A DNA stretch of 64,000 bases from Orthonyx spaldingii (taxonomy: Eukaryota; Chordata; Aves; Passeriformes; Orthonychidae). This document shows positions 26,635 through 39,531 of the stretch, one piece after another; position 1 is the stretch's first letter; the number at the start of each line of letters is the position of its first letter. Where the stretch lies: contig VZTJ01000244.1 of assembly GCA_013397795.1 (NCBI GenBank), forward strand, positions 196,501 through 260,500, read 5' to 3'. The notes under the pieces are model-generated. The model saw nothing but the letters and a program-made list of their open reading frames with translations, made no database searches and was not told the origin of the DNA. Position numbers and translations under genes: made by a program.

Positions 26635-29600
26635 TAAAAGAATGTTTTGAAATGGCAGGACCTACTAAACCAGTAATGTATCCAACAGCAAAAGAATGCA
26701 AATAACCCACTAATTCTAAAACTATGCTCCTGTGGTCTGATTCTGATTCACCCTTCACCATACAAGGCAGGAATTGCACTCCAGGAACCACCTCCTGTTT
26801 GGACTGGATTTCTGCAGGTTAGATCAGTATGGAATGATGATGTCTCAGCATGTGTGAACTGAAAAATGGAGACAGGTGTGTTTACACAGCTGAGACACTC
26901 CATGTGTGCAGCACAGTCATCATTTTTCAAGTAAGGGTGAAAAGAAAGGATCAAGTAATCACATGAAACTGCCAGAAAACAACAGTAGTTGATTTACACA
27001 TCATGAACATAATAAGGGGGGAAAATAAGCAGAGGAAGCAAAAAAATGTTTCGGCAGCAAATGACATGACAGTTTGAGTACGTAGATGCTTATACAGATC
27101 AACAGTGTAGACAGGTATTTTTCCTTGATGGGCTGATTACAGTCAACTAATTTCCCATGCAAGATTCCCCATAATACATGTGAAGAAATCTTCCAAATTA
27201 ATGAGATCAGAATAACACATCTGACCCAACCCTGCAAGCACATTTCTGGTTGAAATCAAAGACAGTTTTAGCTGCATATGGGTGGCAAAACTGGGCTCTT
27301 GAACAGTCCAGTTGTGCTGCATAGTACTTTCTGGCTTGTTCTTTTTTGGCAAGATCCCCAAACAACATCAATAGGGAGTGCATCTCTATCAGGACTTACA
27401 ATTTTAGGCCCTCACAGATGAAATCTTCAGAAGAGCATGGATAGTATATCCCCACATGCACTTTTTTCTTTTAGTAATTAAGGCAAGTTTGTTTACCTGT
27501 TCCTACCATAAAGTGCTGTGCTTGTCCAATAGAAAGATCAACAGCTAAACAAAAACATATTTTTTCTGACCAGAATTTAACATTTTGCTAGTATTTTTCC
27601 CCATTAATGGACAAATTATACAATTTATCTATTATTGTTTCTTGTCAGAGGATTTTTGTTTTTTGCTTTGCTTTTATTTTCTGTTTATTTCCAAATGAGA
27701 ATTAGAATAGAACTGACTTAAGCAAGTATTTCATAACAATGCTAACAAACTCTAGATAGCTCTATACTCATTCATATATACAGGTGCACACACACATACA
27801 CTTTTTGACATACAGCAAAGCATTTGCCTTGAGTACACCTCTGAGCAAGCAAAAAGCCTGGTGTGTCTGGTGTGTGTTTGAGCAGGGGGTACCAGCAGAA
27901 ACCTGGTGTTGATGCTCTCAGATGCAACAGAATTTCAGCCAGAATCCCAAAAAAATCAAACCTGATTTTCATTACACCCATGGATTCAGCTCACTTTACT
28001 ATATTAGAAGGATAGGTTAACTCTTTTGACTATATTTAAGCAGCTGAAGAATCACAGGAGGAGTCTGGAAACAACCAACTCCAGCTAAACAGAAAAAAGA
28101 GCATTTTGCACCACACTGCCAATAAATAAGCAAATATTTTCACATTTCTATGTAGGACACCCACATAGGTTTAGGTTCAAAAACATATTTTCATGTTTCA
28201 TTTTATATGTCTGTTACATAAATTTTACTTGGAGAGCCTGTGGAAACCAGAAACAAAGTCTACCAAGCCACTCTATAACTGGCTTAGTTGTGGGTGAAAG
28301 CATTAAAGTCATACCCCTTATTCAACAAAACAATGAGTTGTGACTCTAGGTAAATTTTTGAGGCAGTGTGGATGAAGTTCAAATGCTGTAAAAAACCTAA
28401 AGGGCTTAGATCACAGATTTAACTGGGGATGACTCTTACAGTCCTAACCTATACAGAAGAGAATGCTACTGAAAGAGACATCATGACTTCATAACAGCTG
28501 CATGCTTTTTTTCAAACAAATTTATAGTACTCCTGTCCAGAACCCTAAATATCATTAGTTAAGTGTACATGGATGTCTGTGTTATACACATACATTTAAA
28601 TGTGTCATTATACCACACATACACTTAAATTATTCTTTATTCTACACTCATTTGTGCATACACTTTTTCCAAGGCACACTCTCAGTACAAAATAGCAGGA
28701 AGTGTTCTTTTTATTCCATTCCCTAAACTAAAGCCAAGAAACCCCCTATAATGGTCTTGTTACCCATCTGTTCAATATGACCATCTCTGAATTTCTAAAC
28801 TCTGACAGGAGATAGTAGCCATTATCATGTGACAGAAAATAGCAAAGGACTGTATGATGCCATTCTCTCTTCTCATTGAACTAAAAGTTCTAGTAATAGC
28901 AACAGAATTTTGACCTTAATTCTATCCCATAAATCCCTGTAATATTTCAAAGAGCATTTTCCTTGTAAGATGTTATAGCATCTATTGTTTTGTACAGATG
29001 AGATGTTTTACTTTCCAAAGTTCTGCAACTCTGTGTTGATGTGTCCAGGAGATAGGACTGCCTGTATTTTATCCAGTTAGGTGTCATAGAGTTGCAATGC
29101 TCTCATTTTACCAATTCCTAAGTTTTCCATATACTTTTTATATATGTTTCTTTAAAACTAGGATGATGGGTGATTTTGTTGCTAGAACAGTGACGTTCAG
29201 TAAATTTTCAATCTTGTGTTATGCAGTATTACATCCCACAGACAATTTAAGGACTATAGAGTACTGCTATTAGCTAGAATTGAACTCTTTAGAACAGGAA
29301 CTTTTCACTGATGAAATTGGCACTGATTTTTTGTAATCAGTGGAAAAGTGTTCTGTTCATAGCTGCCTTAAAGAGAAACTTAGACTACACCTATTTTTAA
29401 GTGCAGTTTGAGTCTTGCAGAAATCAGGTTTCCACAATGGGACAAAATACTGCACATCTTGGAGTACACACAACTCACTTATCTTATGTTCAATCTATGC
29501 TAAACACAGACATCTTCCTAGTAAATTCTGGATCCATACTGGATCAGGCTCTTACACAAGATTAATTCTGGGAAGAAGTGGTGCTCAAAGCTGGTCTAAC

Positions 29601-29657
29601 TGTATTCCTGTTGGAACCAGGGAAAATATGCACTGGCAGTTGTCCCGTAGAAGTTCA

Positions 29658-30614
29658 TATGGTGACCAGTGTTATTTAATATCTTCATTAACGACATAGA
29701 TGAAGGAATTGAGGGCACCCTCAGCAAATTAGCAGATGACACCAAGCTGAGTGGTGTTGTTGACATATCTGAAGGATGGGATGCCATCCAGAGGGGCCTG
29801 GACAAGCTCGAGAAGTGGGATTTTTCATATGGTTTAACATAAATATGGAACATAACATTAATATGGGAATTCCATATGGTTTAACAAAACGAAGTGCATG
29901 GGCAGCCCCTGGTATCAGCACAGGCTGGGGATGAACAGACCGAGAGCAGCCCTGCCCAGAAGGACTTGGGGATGCTGGTGGGTGAGAGGCTGGACATGCC
30001 CTGGCCATGGCACTCACAGCCCAGAGAGCCAAATGTGTCCTGGGCTGCATCCAGAGCCTCTTGTGCAGCAGGGGAGGGAGGGGATTCTGCCCCTCTGCTC
30101 CACTCTGCTGAGGCCCACCTGGAGCACTGCATCCAGCTCTGGGGTCCCAGCATGAAAAGGACAGGGACTTGTTGGAGCAAATTCAGAGGAGGCCATGAAG
30201 TTTATTAGAGGAATGGAGCACCTCTCCTGTGAAGAAAGGCTGAGAGAATTGGGGTTGTTCAGTCTGGAGACGAGAAGGCTTTGAGGTGACCTAATTTTGG
30301 CCACTCAGTACCTGATGGGAGTCTACAAGAAAGGTGGAGAGAGAATTTTTATGAGGGCATGTAGTGACATGATGAGGGGGAATGGCTTCAGACTCAGAGT
30401 AGGTTTAGATTAGATATTAGGGGATAAACTCTTTGCTGTGAGGCACTAGAACATGTTGCCAAGAGAAGTTGTGGATGCCCCATGCCTGGAAGTGTTTAAA
30501 GCCAGGATGGCTGGAGCTCTGAGCAACCTGGTCTAGTAAAAAGTGTCCTGCCCATGGCCAGGAGGTTGGAACTAGATGATCTTTAAGGATTCAACCCAGG
30601 CCATTCTGTGATTA
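29658..30614 (+). repeat. CR1 LINE, 3' portion (RT C-terminus and 3'UTR)
   Basis: The copy starts in the reverse-transcriptase tail: 'ttaatatcttcatt', then 'ctcagcaaattagcagatgacaccaag', the FADD/T-K region. It continues through the typical CR1 sequence (for example 'ggacctgg', 'gggctgcatccagagcc', 'ctgagagaattggggttgttcagtctggag') and ends at 'ccattctgtgatt'. It is 5'-truncated, as is usual for CR1, and has stops and indels. At 29826-29886 the CR1 sequence is interrupted by a local repeat. It is in the opposite orientation to PLCXD3. Confidence 0.9.
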
Positions 30615-30734
30615 CAGAGTTAGGCCAATACCACATATCTGCTGGCTTGACCTGAGGCAGAGACATTGGAAAACCCCATTTTGAGAAAGAAAAGTAAGCA
30701 GGATTTAGTCTGTGCTTTGTGCAAGCTACACAGT

Positions 30735-30799
30735 ACATCATGTTTACTGTCCACTGATTATGGTACATAACACATCATGTTTACTGTCCATTGATTATG
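30735..30799. repeat. tandem duplication, 28 bp twice at 37-bp spacing
   Basis: ACATCATGTTTACTGTCCA-CTGATTATG at 30735-30762 recurs at 30772-30799 with one C/T difference. It lies about 120 bp beyond the CR1 3' end and about 540 bp downstream of the PLCXD3 stop codon. Confidence 0.9.
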
Positions 30800-31337
30800 C
30801 ATATGTTAGAAGCATGACTTTGGATTTACGTCACAAAGGCATTTAAACCCGCAGCTCATTGATAAATACGATCAGTTAAACCACCTAACAGATGAAATGT
30901 AGCAGCTTAAAATTTTCATGCCAGGTATACTGTCCTCAGTCTCCTGGTGCAATGCTCACACCATTGGGAATCCTGCTGTGAGCAGGAAGAGGACAATATA
31001 TACATCCCCTTGCTCTGAAAACAACAGATTTCTTGGCACTGTTCATAACCACAGAAGACACATGAATCACATTTGGTACCTCGTGGAGAACCTGTAAATG
31101 GCCTTCTTGTATCAACCATTGTAAACATCTTTAGTTTTGCTCTTCACATGAAACATAAATATGAAAAATGATCATAAATGATGAAAACATTTCCCTTATG
31201 CCCACCCACTAAAGCCCTAAACACCTCAGTGTGTTACAAGAAAATGAGTGTTTTACAATATAATCCTTTTAGAATACAATCTTTCTTTTTTTTTTCCAAA
31301 TTCTGAATAACACAACAACATACATATCACAGTACTA

Positions 31338-31494
31338 TCAAGTAGTGTCATCTTCACCTTCATCCAGAGCATAGTTGAGCTTTATGACTGTGCTGATAAA
31401 GTCACCAAGTTCTACAAAATCTGCAGTGATAATATTCACACCGCTTTCTCCTGCTTTCTGAGTTCGGACCCACTCCATCATTGCAGGAAGAGCC
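31338..31494 (-). CDS. PLCXD3: PLCXD3 last coding exon (C-terminus and stop)
   Basis: This exon encodes the C-terminal 51 residues after one base that completes the split Arg codon (AG + G) left by the middle exon. It starts after the acceptor TTCTCCTTAG and ends with a TGA stop at 31340-31338. The peptide begins ALPAMMEWVRTQK, continues with NIITADFVELGDFISTVIKLNY and ends in an acidic tail, DEGEDDTT. This is the closing beta-strand and helix segment of the PI-PLC X barrel in the PLCXD group. The phase fits the donor at 56852 exactly, which ties the two exons together across 25.4 kb. An ATG-initiated reading frame running upstream into the intron (to 31526) is not a real start. The acidic tail appears slightly different from the mammalian one as I remember it. 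Confidence 0.95.
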
Positions 31495-32323
31495 CTAAGG
31501 AGAAAAGAGGAACAATAATTATTCATAAATCAGGGAGACAAATGCATCAAGGCAGGATTTACCGACAGTGATGCCCATTGATCTTACTTTGTTTCTAAGG
31601 GAAAGAAACCAAGTGAGACAGGACACAGGTTACAGCTCAAGCTTTTTTTAAACTCTTTTTAATTTTCATTCTCTGGGGAAATAATATGTTGATTGTACTT
31701 CAACTTCTCAGTAGAAAAGAATGGAAGGAAAATCATGCAGGTTCAGAGTAATTATTGATTTTACCTAGACACAAGGGCATAGACCAGATGCTTTTTGACA
31801 TCATCTGGCCATATGACTGCAAGGGAATTGCTTATGGAAAAACAAGAAACAGCCAACTCAAGCCATTTGCAAAGCATATTTGAAACACTAAAGGAAATGT
31901 TGAAAATTGTACTTTGAGGAACACAGAAGCAACCATGATTCCTACAGTGTAAGTATTGCATATACCAAAAACCCCTTCTTCACCAGTATTGATACCTGAG
32001 CTATGAATAAATTAGACTTAATCATAAACCCGTGATTGATAACTGAAATAGAAAGCACCATAGTCATGTGAAATCTTTTCTAAGATGGCATATTTTAATT
32101 ATGTCAGATCCTCAGCATGGGAATACTGGGGTCTAGAAGATATCTGCCTGTTTCTGAGTATAAAGAAATTTTTATGACATTTTTCTTCAAAATACAAGTA
32201 ACAATCACAAGAAATACCTATGAGAAAAATAAAAGGTTCCTTGGTCCTGCTGAAGCTGTCAAGCAGCAAAATCCAGTTTTTAGGAGAAAGAAATTAACTG
32301 CATTCCAAAAAAAATAAGGTACA

Positions 32324-32395
32324 CATTTTTCAGAGAAAGGGTGTTTTTCAGAGAAAGGGCATTTTTCAGAGAAAGTACATTTTTCAGAGAAAGGA
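32324..32395. repeat. 18-bp minisatellite, four copies
   Basis: Four contiguous 18-bp units begin at 32324, 32342, 32360 and 32378, with consensus CATTTTTCAGAGAAAGGG. The differences are confined to the first two and last two bases of some units. It lies in PLCXD3 intron 2, about 830 bp from the last coding exon. On the minus strand it yields a repetitive spurious peptide (FSEKxP units). Confidence 0.95.
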
Positions 32396-35300
32396 TAATT
32401 GACCACTGGTACAAAATCTCAATGACTGTGACAAACTCTGCAGCACATTGAGTCTTTAAATCAAGCCTGGGTATCATTCCGAAATTATACTCTTGGTCAA
32501 CCTCAAGCTGCTCAGTTAAATAAAAGAACCTAAGGTCTGGGCAGAGCTGCAGCCAGTTTAGATGAACATTGTGTTGTTCCTTTGCTGCAAGATCTATAAA
32601 TCAGTGATTTCCCCTAAACCAGCATGTTGTGCAGCCTTTTTCACAGACACAAGGTACATGGCAAATTTTGATCTGACAGTAATTTAAATGAAGCTGAACA
32701 CATTGAACCTAAATCTTCTCTCAAAAGTTTCAGGAAACCAGATCTAAAGAAAAGAGAACTATTAGCAGACAGAGATTGTACTTGTCAGTGGCTACTAGAA
32801 ACAGTCCTTTTTAAAAATAATTTAACACAGAATAAAACCCAAGCAGTTAAGTTATTCCTCTCTATCATTTCACAGGAAAATACTAAGGTTTTATTTCACC
32901 AAAATGTACCTGAATGTACTGTGAGATCCACATAGCAGCAGTACATTTTATTTCGGTCATTGATTCAGTATGACTGAAGCACTTGAATGTATGCACACCA
33001 ACTCTGAACACAAAATTCAAGCATTCTGCTGTTTATGAACCCAGCCAACACCTTTAGATTTAAGTTTATGTAATCCTGAAAAGTTGCACTCTGTAGAATT
33101 ATAACAGGGCACAGGTCAGGTGTTAAATATCTGGCAATGCCTGGACTACTTGAAAAGATCTGCAAGCAACCAGACCCAGGACAGATCTCAGCAGAACAGC
33201 ATAGACCACCAAGGTGATAAAAGGCAGCCCAGAGCAGCTGCAAACTCCACTGCATCTTCACATGTGAAAGGTACTGCTTAACTCTGCACAAAGACACAAG
33301 GTTGAACTTACAAGATGGCAGTTTGTTGCTTTTGTATTTAATGCCATCCTATTTAAGTCCAAAGAGTTTCAGGTTTAAAGGTGAACTGATTCATTGTAGG
33401 CAGGCACATATTTTTCCTTCCTTCTTTCTGCACATATGTTGATAACCTTGATATTTTACTCCTCCTTGAGACATAATTTATGTCTTTCGGTGTCTTTTAT
33501 ATGTTCTGAAGCTGGTTCTGATGTAATTCTTTCTTCATACCATAGAGTTTGCTCTCCATACACTTAGCCATATTGACTGAAATACTGTTTTCCTTTTCCT
33601 AATGTGTTCTAAGTAAGTCAGACTCCACTAAACAGTCATGCCTCATTTTGATTAGTGCTTTATCTTAAAGTCAGCCTGCCTTTCCATTTCATCTGCAGTT
33701 GGCTTGGTTAGTTGAATGGGTTCTTTTTGTTTTACTGATATTTCACACAAGACACAGTTGCATGACCTTCTGCTCATACATAAATTTCTAGATAAAGTCA
33801 CAGAAATCTTTTGTTCATGAGACTAGAGAGCATTTAAAGATAAGTCAGAAATTAATCACATTATCAAACAAAAACCTTATTTGCATAGCAAAGCCAAATA
33901 ACACAATCCTGTAAAAAAAGAGATAGCTGAAGAAAAGATTTCTCTGACCTTAAAGATTTGATCTGGGCTCTGTAGCTCTGTTTATAGCAGAAATTAATAC
34001 AAAAACCATACAGATCATCTTCCTCCCCTAGTGCCATCTTGAAAGTGGATTACACCAATGACTCTAAGAAACCACATGTTGCTCAGTTTCAGCACAAATA
34101 TCTCACACAGTCACAATAATTACTAGAATAAGCCTGCTTCAATATTCCTCAGGGTGCCTTTGTGGTAGCAGTAAAAACCTTGTTCACCCCGCCTTGTAAT
34201 TTCTAAATTGTGCCTCAAACTAGTGATTGTTCTCACCAAGGGTTTTAGTCAGGCGAACAAACCACCTACATGACTGAGCTCACAAAAGCCCAGCATGTAC
34301 CATGGTCTTCATAGATATTCTTGTGTAGTTCTCTGTCAGACATGGGGGAAGCTTCTAGAAACTTCTCACAGAAGCCACCCCTGTAGCACCCCCCTCTACC
34401 AAAACCATGCCATGCAAACCCAATCCATCCTGCTAGGTTGGTAAGAAATGAATTTATGCAAGAGCACATACACACAAGCCTCTCACCTTGCAAACCCTAA
34501 GAGCATCATAGCCTCTGTGTTAGGCAGGTCCTGACTCTCCCATGGAGGATATCTGTGCTTTAGGGTGCCTGCCACAGCTGGTACAGTCCAGCCCTTATGG
34601 CCACAATCCCAGTTCTCAAAAGGAATAATTTCTAACACCTACAGGTTCCAAAGCTACCGTGTAACCCATAGCCACATGCAAAGAAGGTGCTGCTTGTCTT
34701 TGCTTACAGCTAGGGAGGAGAGTAGTGGAGTGCTCCTCTGCAAGACCTGTGCCAGGAGAAAGAGAAGAGTCCTCTCCTCTTACCTCACTGCCTGGGGTAC
34801 TGTTTTCACCCTGTTGCAGCTTCTCTGACCTGGGCTGGATTTGGCCAGATCCAACCCCGCTAGACCAGTGCAGCACTGCCCCACAAAACATCATTTGAAA
34901 TCTACTGGTTTCTCCACATCCCTGGTGGATGTGGAGGGGCTAGTGGTACTAATAGTGTAGGGAGGGCAAAGACACAGGGCTAGGGGGCTTGAGCACTGGC
35001 AGGGAAGGAGGGGAATGGCATGTTTCCTGGGTTTGACTGTGGATTGAGATCAGTGATCTTGGTGATAAATTTTCTGGCCTGAAGGAATATGTGGAGTATC
35101 TCATTTCTTTCTGCTGGCTGGAAACTAGGAAGTACCAGACTGCTGCTCCTCAGTACCAGGATGGTGGGAGTAAAGCCAAGTACTGACTGATGTGGAAGGA
35201 CCTCACGGGAAGGACCTCAGCCACCACCACTGCACCTCAGCATAAGCAGAAAGATCCAACCCACCACTCATGACGCTCAGCAGCCTTCTGGAGCAGCATT

Positions 35301-36734
35301 TCCACCTGCCAAAGACTGCATGAGAAGGGGGAGAGTGGAGAACATCTCGGTGGTAGGGACTTACCTATGCTGGATCATGCAAAGTCACACAGAGATACTT
35401 GATGTGACTGTATTTCTTCTGAGACCTAAGCTTTTATCTCCAGGTGTGACCTCTCTAGGTCAATCAGAGGTACTCATAATTTGGGCATAACCTGGATATC
35501 AAGGTAGTTTACATCATGACTGCAAACATGCCCTACATCACGATTTTCAGCCTTTTTTTTTTTTTTTTGAGGAACCATGCACTTTATCATGTAACATTCC
35601 TACGGCGATTTTCATTTACAATACAGTAAAATCTAGGCTCAGGTTTGACACTTATTTTATTACCTCTATTTTCCCTGTTCTGCTTGCTTGCTCATATAAG
35701 CAGAAATGCACACATACTTACTTTTAAGTTTTTCTCTTCTTTCAGGAACCATTTTCTGATGCATTAAAGGAGCTCTACTGAGAAATACTGACCTCAACTA
35801 CAAAACAGGCCCTTTTTAAAGCTATTGAATATTCAAGACCTCCTTCTTCTTTTTTTTAAATCTATCAAATCTCTCAAGTGACTTCAGTGGCATTGAATTT
35901 TGTTTAAAAAATAATAATTAAGCATTCAAGCAGCTCCAGTTCAAACAGTAAAATTGTGAGTCCAATTAAAAGCTTTCAGAAAGAAAATATGACCTAATTA
36001 GTTGTATTAAAATTTGCTTTTAAAAAATTGTTCTTGGGCTATTTTAGTTCAGAAAGAGGGTTGCTTATTTGGTTTTTTTAATGCCTGAGTCATGAAAGCC
36101 TGAGAATGTGACAGAAGACTAATGACAGTAGTGCTCTAAGACAGGGCCTCCTGTGGCAGAACAGCCGTTCCCCTCTGCAGAGCTTTCATGGGAGAGGAGA
36201 AGGAAAAGCAACCTCACAAATACAAAACAGAATGGCTATTCACTATTTAATGAGAATTTGATCACTAAAGGCAGAGAACAGGTTTTCTTCTGGAGTGCGG
36301 GGAGTCAGTACAACCTAATCCACAGTGAAAAACTGGTCCCCTTCCCAGGGTATGATGCTGCCAAGCATTAAGTGCCCGTTAGCAGTAACACCAGTGAGAA
36401 CTGAAGCAGGTCTCCTTGCTCAGGGCAAAGTGACATGTGGCATTTCTTCCCTCTCCAGTGAAGCATACACCCTGCTCCCTCCAGCCTTTTGCAAATAGCT
36501 GTTACTGCTGAACAAAACTAACACCCTGCTGCAGGAGGATGTGCTTACACCAGCCTGAATCGGAATCCTATACTCCTTAACTCCCCTCGTCTCCATTCAA
36601 TTTTACCACTGTTTGCAAGAACACTGCATTCCAGAGCTGTAACTCAGCATATGCTCACCTTGGTTTTTCAAGGATGCTGAGAATTCATCGCTCCAGTGGG
36701 AACCGTGGATTTCCCATGTGACACCGAAACAAGA
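32396..36734. other. intron 2 sequence without recognised elements
   Basis: AT-rich intronic DNA with no exon, RNA gene or well-preserved transposon. It includes a perfect 10-bp inverted repeat at 34912-34936 and a 16-T run at 35553-35568. The 34,860-35,340 part is GC-richer and could be an unrecognised old repeat. Confidence 0.5.
35553..35568. repeat. poly-T run (16 T)
   Basis: Sixteen consecutive T. On the minus strand this is an A tract, but no retrotransposon body is recognisable beside it. Confidence 0.9.
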
Positions 36735-36990
36735 AAATCATGACTGGAAAGAAACTTGAAAAGTCATTCAAGTTCATCCAGCCCACCTTGAACAGGATCA
36801 ACCACACAAAGATCAATGATACAAACCACTCCTGGTAAATGTTCAATTGAACCTATTTACAAGACCCCAGTGAGGGAGATCTCACAACCTTTCTCTGTAT
36901 TCAGAGCAACCCTATACAGATATCCTTATATATCCTCATTAGCTTCGACTGGAGTACCCAGAAATAATGGCATTACAGCATGCTGCTCAA
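36735..36990 (-). repeat. diverged CR1 3'UTR remnant
   Basis: On the plus strand 'gactggaaagaaacttgaaaagtcatt', then 'catccagcccacc', then 'gagatctcacaacctttctctg' follows the antisense CR1 3' end ('ttggaaaggacctcaaagatcatc', 'ccagtccaaccccc', 'gactccacaacctcc'). It is older than the other copies and incomplete. Confidence 0.55.
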
Positions 36991-38379
36991 CAGCATTCAT
37001 CATGCCCTCACTCTGCTCTTGCTAAAGATTTACTCTTTATCTGTAAATAAGTTTCCTTGAAAAGGATAAGCCCTAGGTACCATTCCATACTACATCATTC
37101 TACCATAATTTTCTCTGTTGCAAAACTAGTTTAAAAGGTTCTGCTCTTTTATATGTCAACAATTTATTTCTACTCCCTGATCAAAATTTACAATTCTCTC
37201 AGTTGTGCTAATAGACCTGTAGAGACAAAATTAATACAGCACATTGAAATGGTCTGAATTAACAGGAACAAAACAAGTAGTTTTGCTCTCCCTCTGTCCC
37301 TAATTCATTGACAAGTTTTGGTTTATAACAGGTCCCCTAACTGTTGAAATGTGACAAACAACGGACAAATGAACTGAAGCACAGAGATTTACACGAGCTT
37401 GGCACAAAATGGATGGAAAGGAATTCCTCAGATGCACTTCCGCACCCCTCAGATCCTCTTTAGGCAGCAGTAGCATTGTCATAAAATTGGCGCCACCAAG
37501 CTCAGACTGACTCAAACCAGAAAATTTGGGCAACATTGAGAATTTCTTTCCCTGGATCCTGAGTGGACATTACTGCACACGAGAAGCCATGTTGCAGGAA
37601 CTACCCACATTAATATCTAACAACCTTGAATTTATTCTTCTGAAAAACTTGTCTGTAATTCAGCCATCCTCAATTGCTTTATACAATTTGGAAATGCATC
37701 TACTCAGATGACACAGACAAGCATGCTGCGGTCAGATGCATCTTTTAATGTAATCGTCTTAGCAGCATGCTCTGCAGAGTCACCTGGGGCCAGATGTCTT
37801 CCTTCTCTGACTGAACTGGTGTTGGCTTTCTGGGTTTCATTTATAAAGGGAGGCAGAAATGAGTTCAAAAGGAATATTCCTGCCCTTCCTTCAAAAAACA
37901 CTTCAGCTGAATTTGTTAAACCTGTGTCTTGCACAAAAATGCAATGGGATATTTAACAGCAGCAAATGGTGATTTCTGGAGGTAATTAATGTTCCAAATC
38001 CATTTTTCCCTGATTCCCTGTTTTTAGCCATTGCACCTAGAGCAGTAACTAATAGCATTAGGAATGTAGGCAGCAGAAAAAGGACTCAGTGCACTCTGTA
38101 GTATAAAATATCTCATTAAGGAGACAGTTCTAGTATTTTGGCTATTCTCTTGGTTAATGCAGTAGGCAACTGAAGTGGCAAAGCCAGAGCTAAAAGTATG
38201 AGCTGCTGCCATACAAACCATGACATTTAGCTTTTACATTATGACTGAAAAAGGCCTTGTAAAACATGTAGTTACCCTACTATGGAAAACACACGATAGC
38301 CTATGGATTAAAGGAAAAATACTGCTTGCTATGAGGATGTCTCTGTTCAAAGGCTGGTTTTCCTCAGTGATTCAGCAGA

Positions 38380-39531
38380 TCAAATTAGACAAGCTCATCA
38401 ACTGCTTCTCTAATCTGGAGCTGTGCAAAGCATTTGACACGGTCATGATATCCTGTCTCTAAATTGAAGAGACACAGATTTGGTGGATGGATCACTTGGT
38501 GGATAAGGAGTTGGCTGGATAGTCACACTTAAAGAGCTGTGGTCAATGGCTTAATGTCCAGATGGAAAGCTGTGTCAGGTCGTGTTTCCAAAGGTTTGGT
38601 ATTGGGACTGGTGCTGTTTAACATCTTTGTTGGTCACATGGACAGTGGGAACAAGGGTAGCCTCAGCAAGTTTGCTGATGACAATAAGCTGTGTGGGGCA
38701 GTCAACACACTGGAGGGAAGGGATGCCATCCAGGGGGACCTTGACAGGCTTGAGAGGCAGGTCTGTGCAAATCTCATGAAGTTCAAGTTCAAATGCAACG
38801 TCTTGCACATGGGCCAGGCCAAGCCCCAGGGTGGGCGCTAACAGGATGGAGAGAAGTCCTGCAGGGATGCACTTGGGGGTGCTGAAGGATCCAGCAATGT
38901 GCACTTGCAGCCCAGAAAGCCAACCTGGGCTGCATTCAGAGCAGTGTGGCCAGCAGGCTGAGGGAGACGATTGTGCCCCTCAGCTCCAGTGGGGTGAAAC
39001 CCCACCTGGACTGCTGCACCTATGTCTGGAACCCCCAAAATAAGAAGGAAATTGACCTGTTGGAATAAGTTCAGAGGAGGCCATGAAGATGATGAGCTGA
39101 AGCAGAAGGCTGGAGTACCTCTCCTATGAACACAGTCTGAGAGAATTGGGATTGTTCAGCATGGAGAAGGCTTTAGTGAGACCATAGAGCACCTTCCAGT
39201 ACCTAAATGAGGCCTACGGAAAAGCTGAAGAGTGACTTTTCACAAGGGCATGTACGGATAGGACATGAGGAATGGTTTCAAACTGAAAAAGAGCAGGTTT
39301 AGATTAGGTATTAGGAAGAAATTCTTTACCATAAGGGTGGTGAAGCACAGAAACAGGTTGGCCAGAGAAGCTGTGGGTGGCCCATCCCTGGAAGTGTTCA
39401 AGTCCAGCTTGAAGGGAGCTTTGAGCAACCATGTCTAATGGAAGATGGACCTGCCCTTGGCAGGGGGCTGGCATGAGATCACCTTTGAAAGATCGCTTAC
39501 ATCACAAACCATTCTATGTTTCTATGTTAAT
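38380..39531 (+). repeat. CR1 LINE, RT fragment through 3' end
   Basis: The copy begins inside the reverse transcriptase. The translation shows KAFDTV near 38430, GLVLGLVLFNIF (the 'QGSVLGPVLFNIF' motif) and then FADDNKL, the catalytic FADD box, at about 38671-38691. It continues through the C-terminal part and 3'UTR to 'accattctatgtttctatg' at 39531. A 100-codon frame (38539-38841) survives, but upstream stops and the 5' truncation make it non-functional. Confidence 0.92.

Larger units (their letters stand above)
24020..31337 (-). other. PLCXD3: candidate long 3'UTR of PLCXD3
   Basis: After the TGA stop at 31338 the sequence is AT-rich with many ATTTA-like and TTTATT (minus AATAAA) stretches down to about 24020, where composition becomes more GC-rich. 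The block has no coding exons. This composition fits a long, brain-type 3'UTR ending at the AATAAA at 24045-24040. Transcript evidence is absent, several earlier AATAAA motifs exist (for example near 25738, 27650 and 28640), and a CR1 lies within the block. The true end could therefore be much closer to the stop codon. This is an inference. Confidence 0.4.

Noticed and set aside
29721..30304. Several overlapping 85-109 codon frames on both strands
   Set aside because: They lie entirely in the CR1 copy and do not match the CR1 reading frame as an intact product.
31338..31526. Separate 62-codon gene starting at ATG 31526
   Set aside because: The first 11 codons are intron; a clear AG acceptor at 31495-31496 and exact phase match make it the last PLCXD3 exon.
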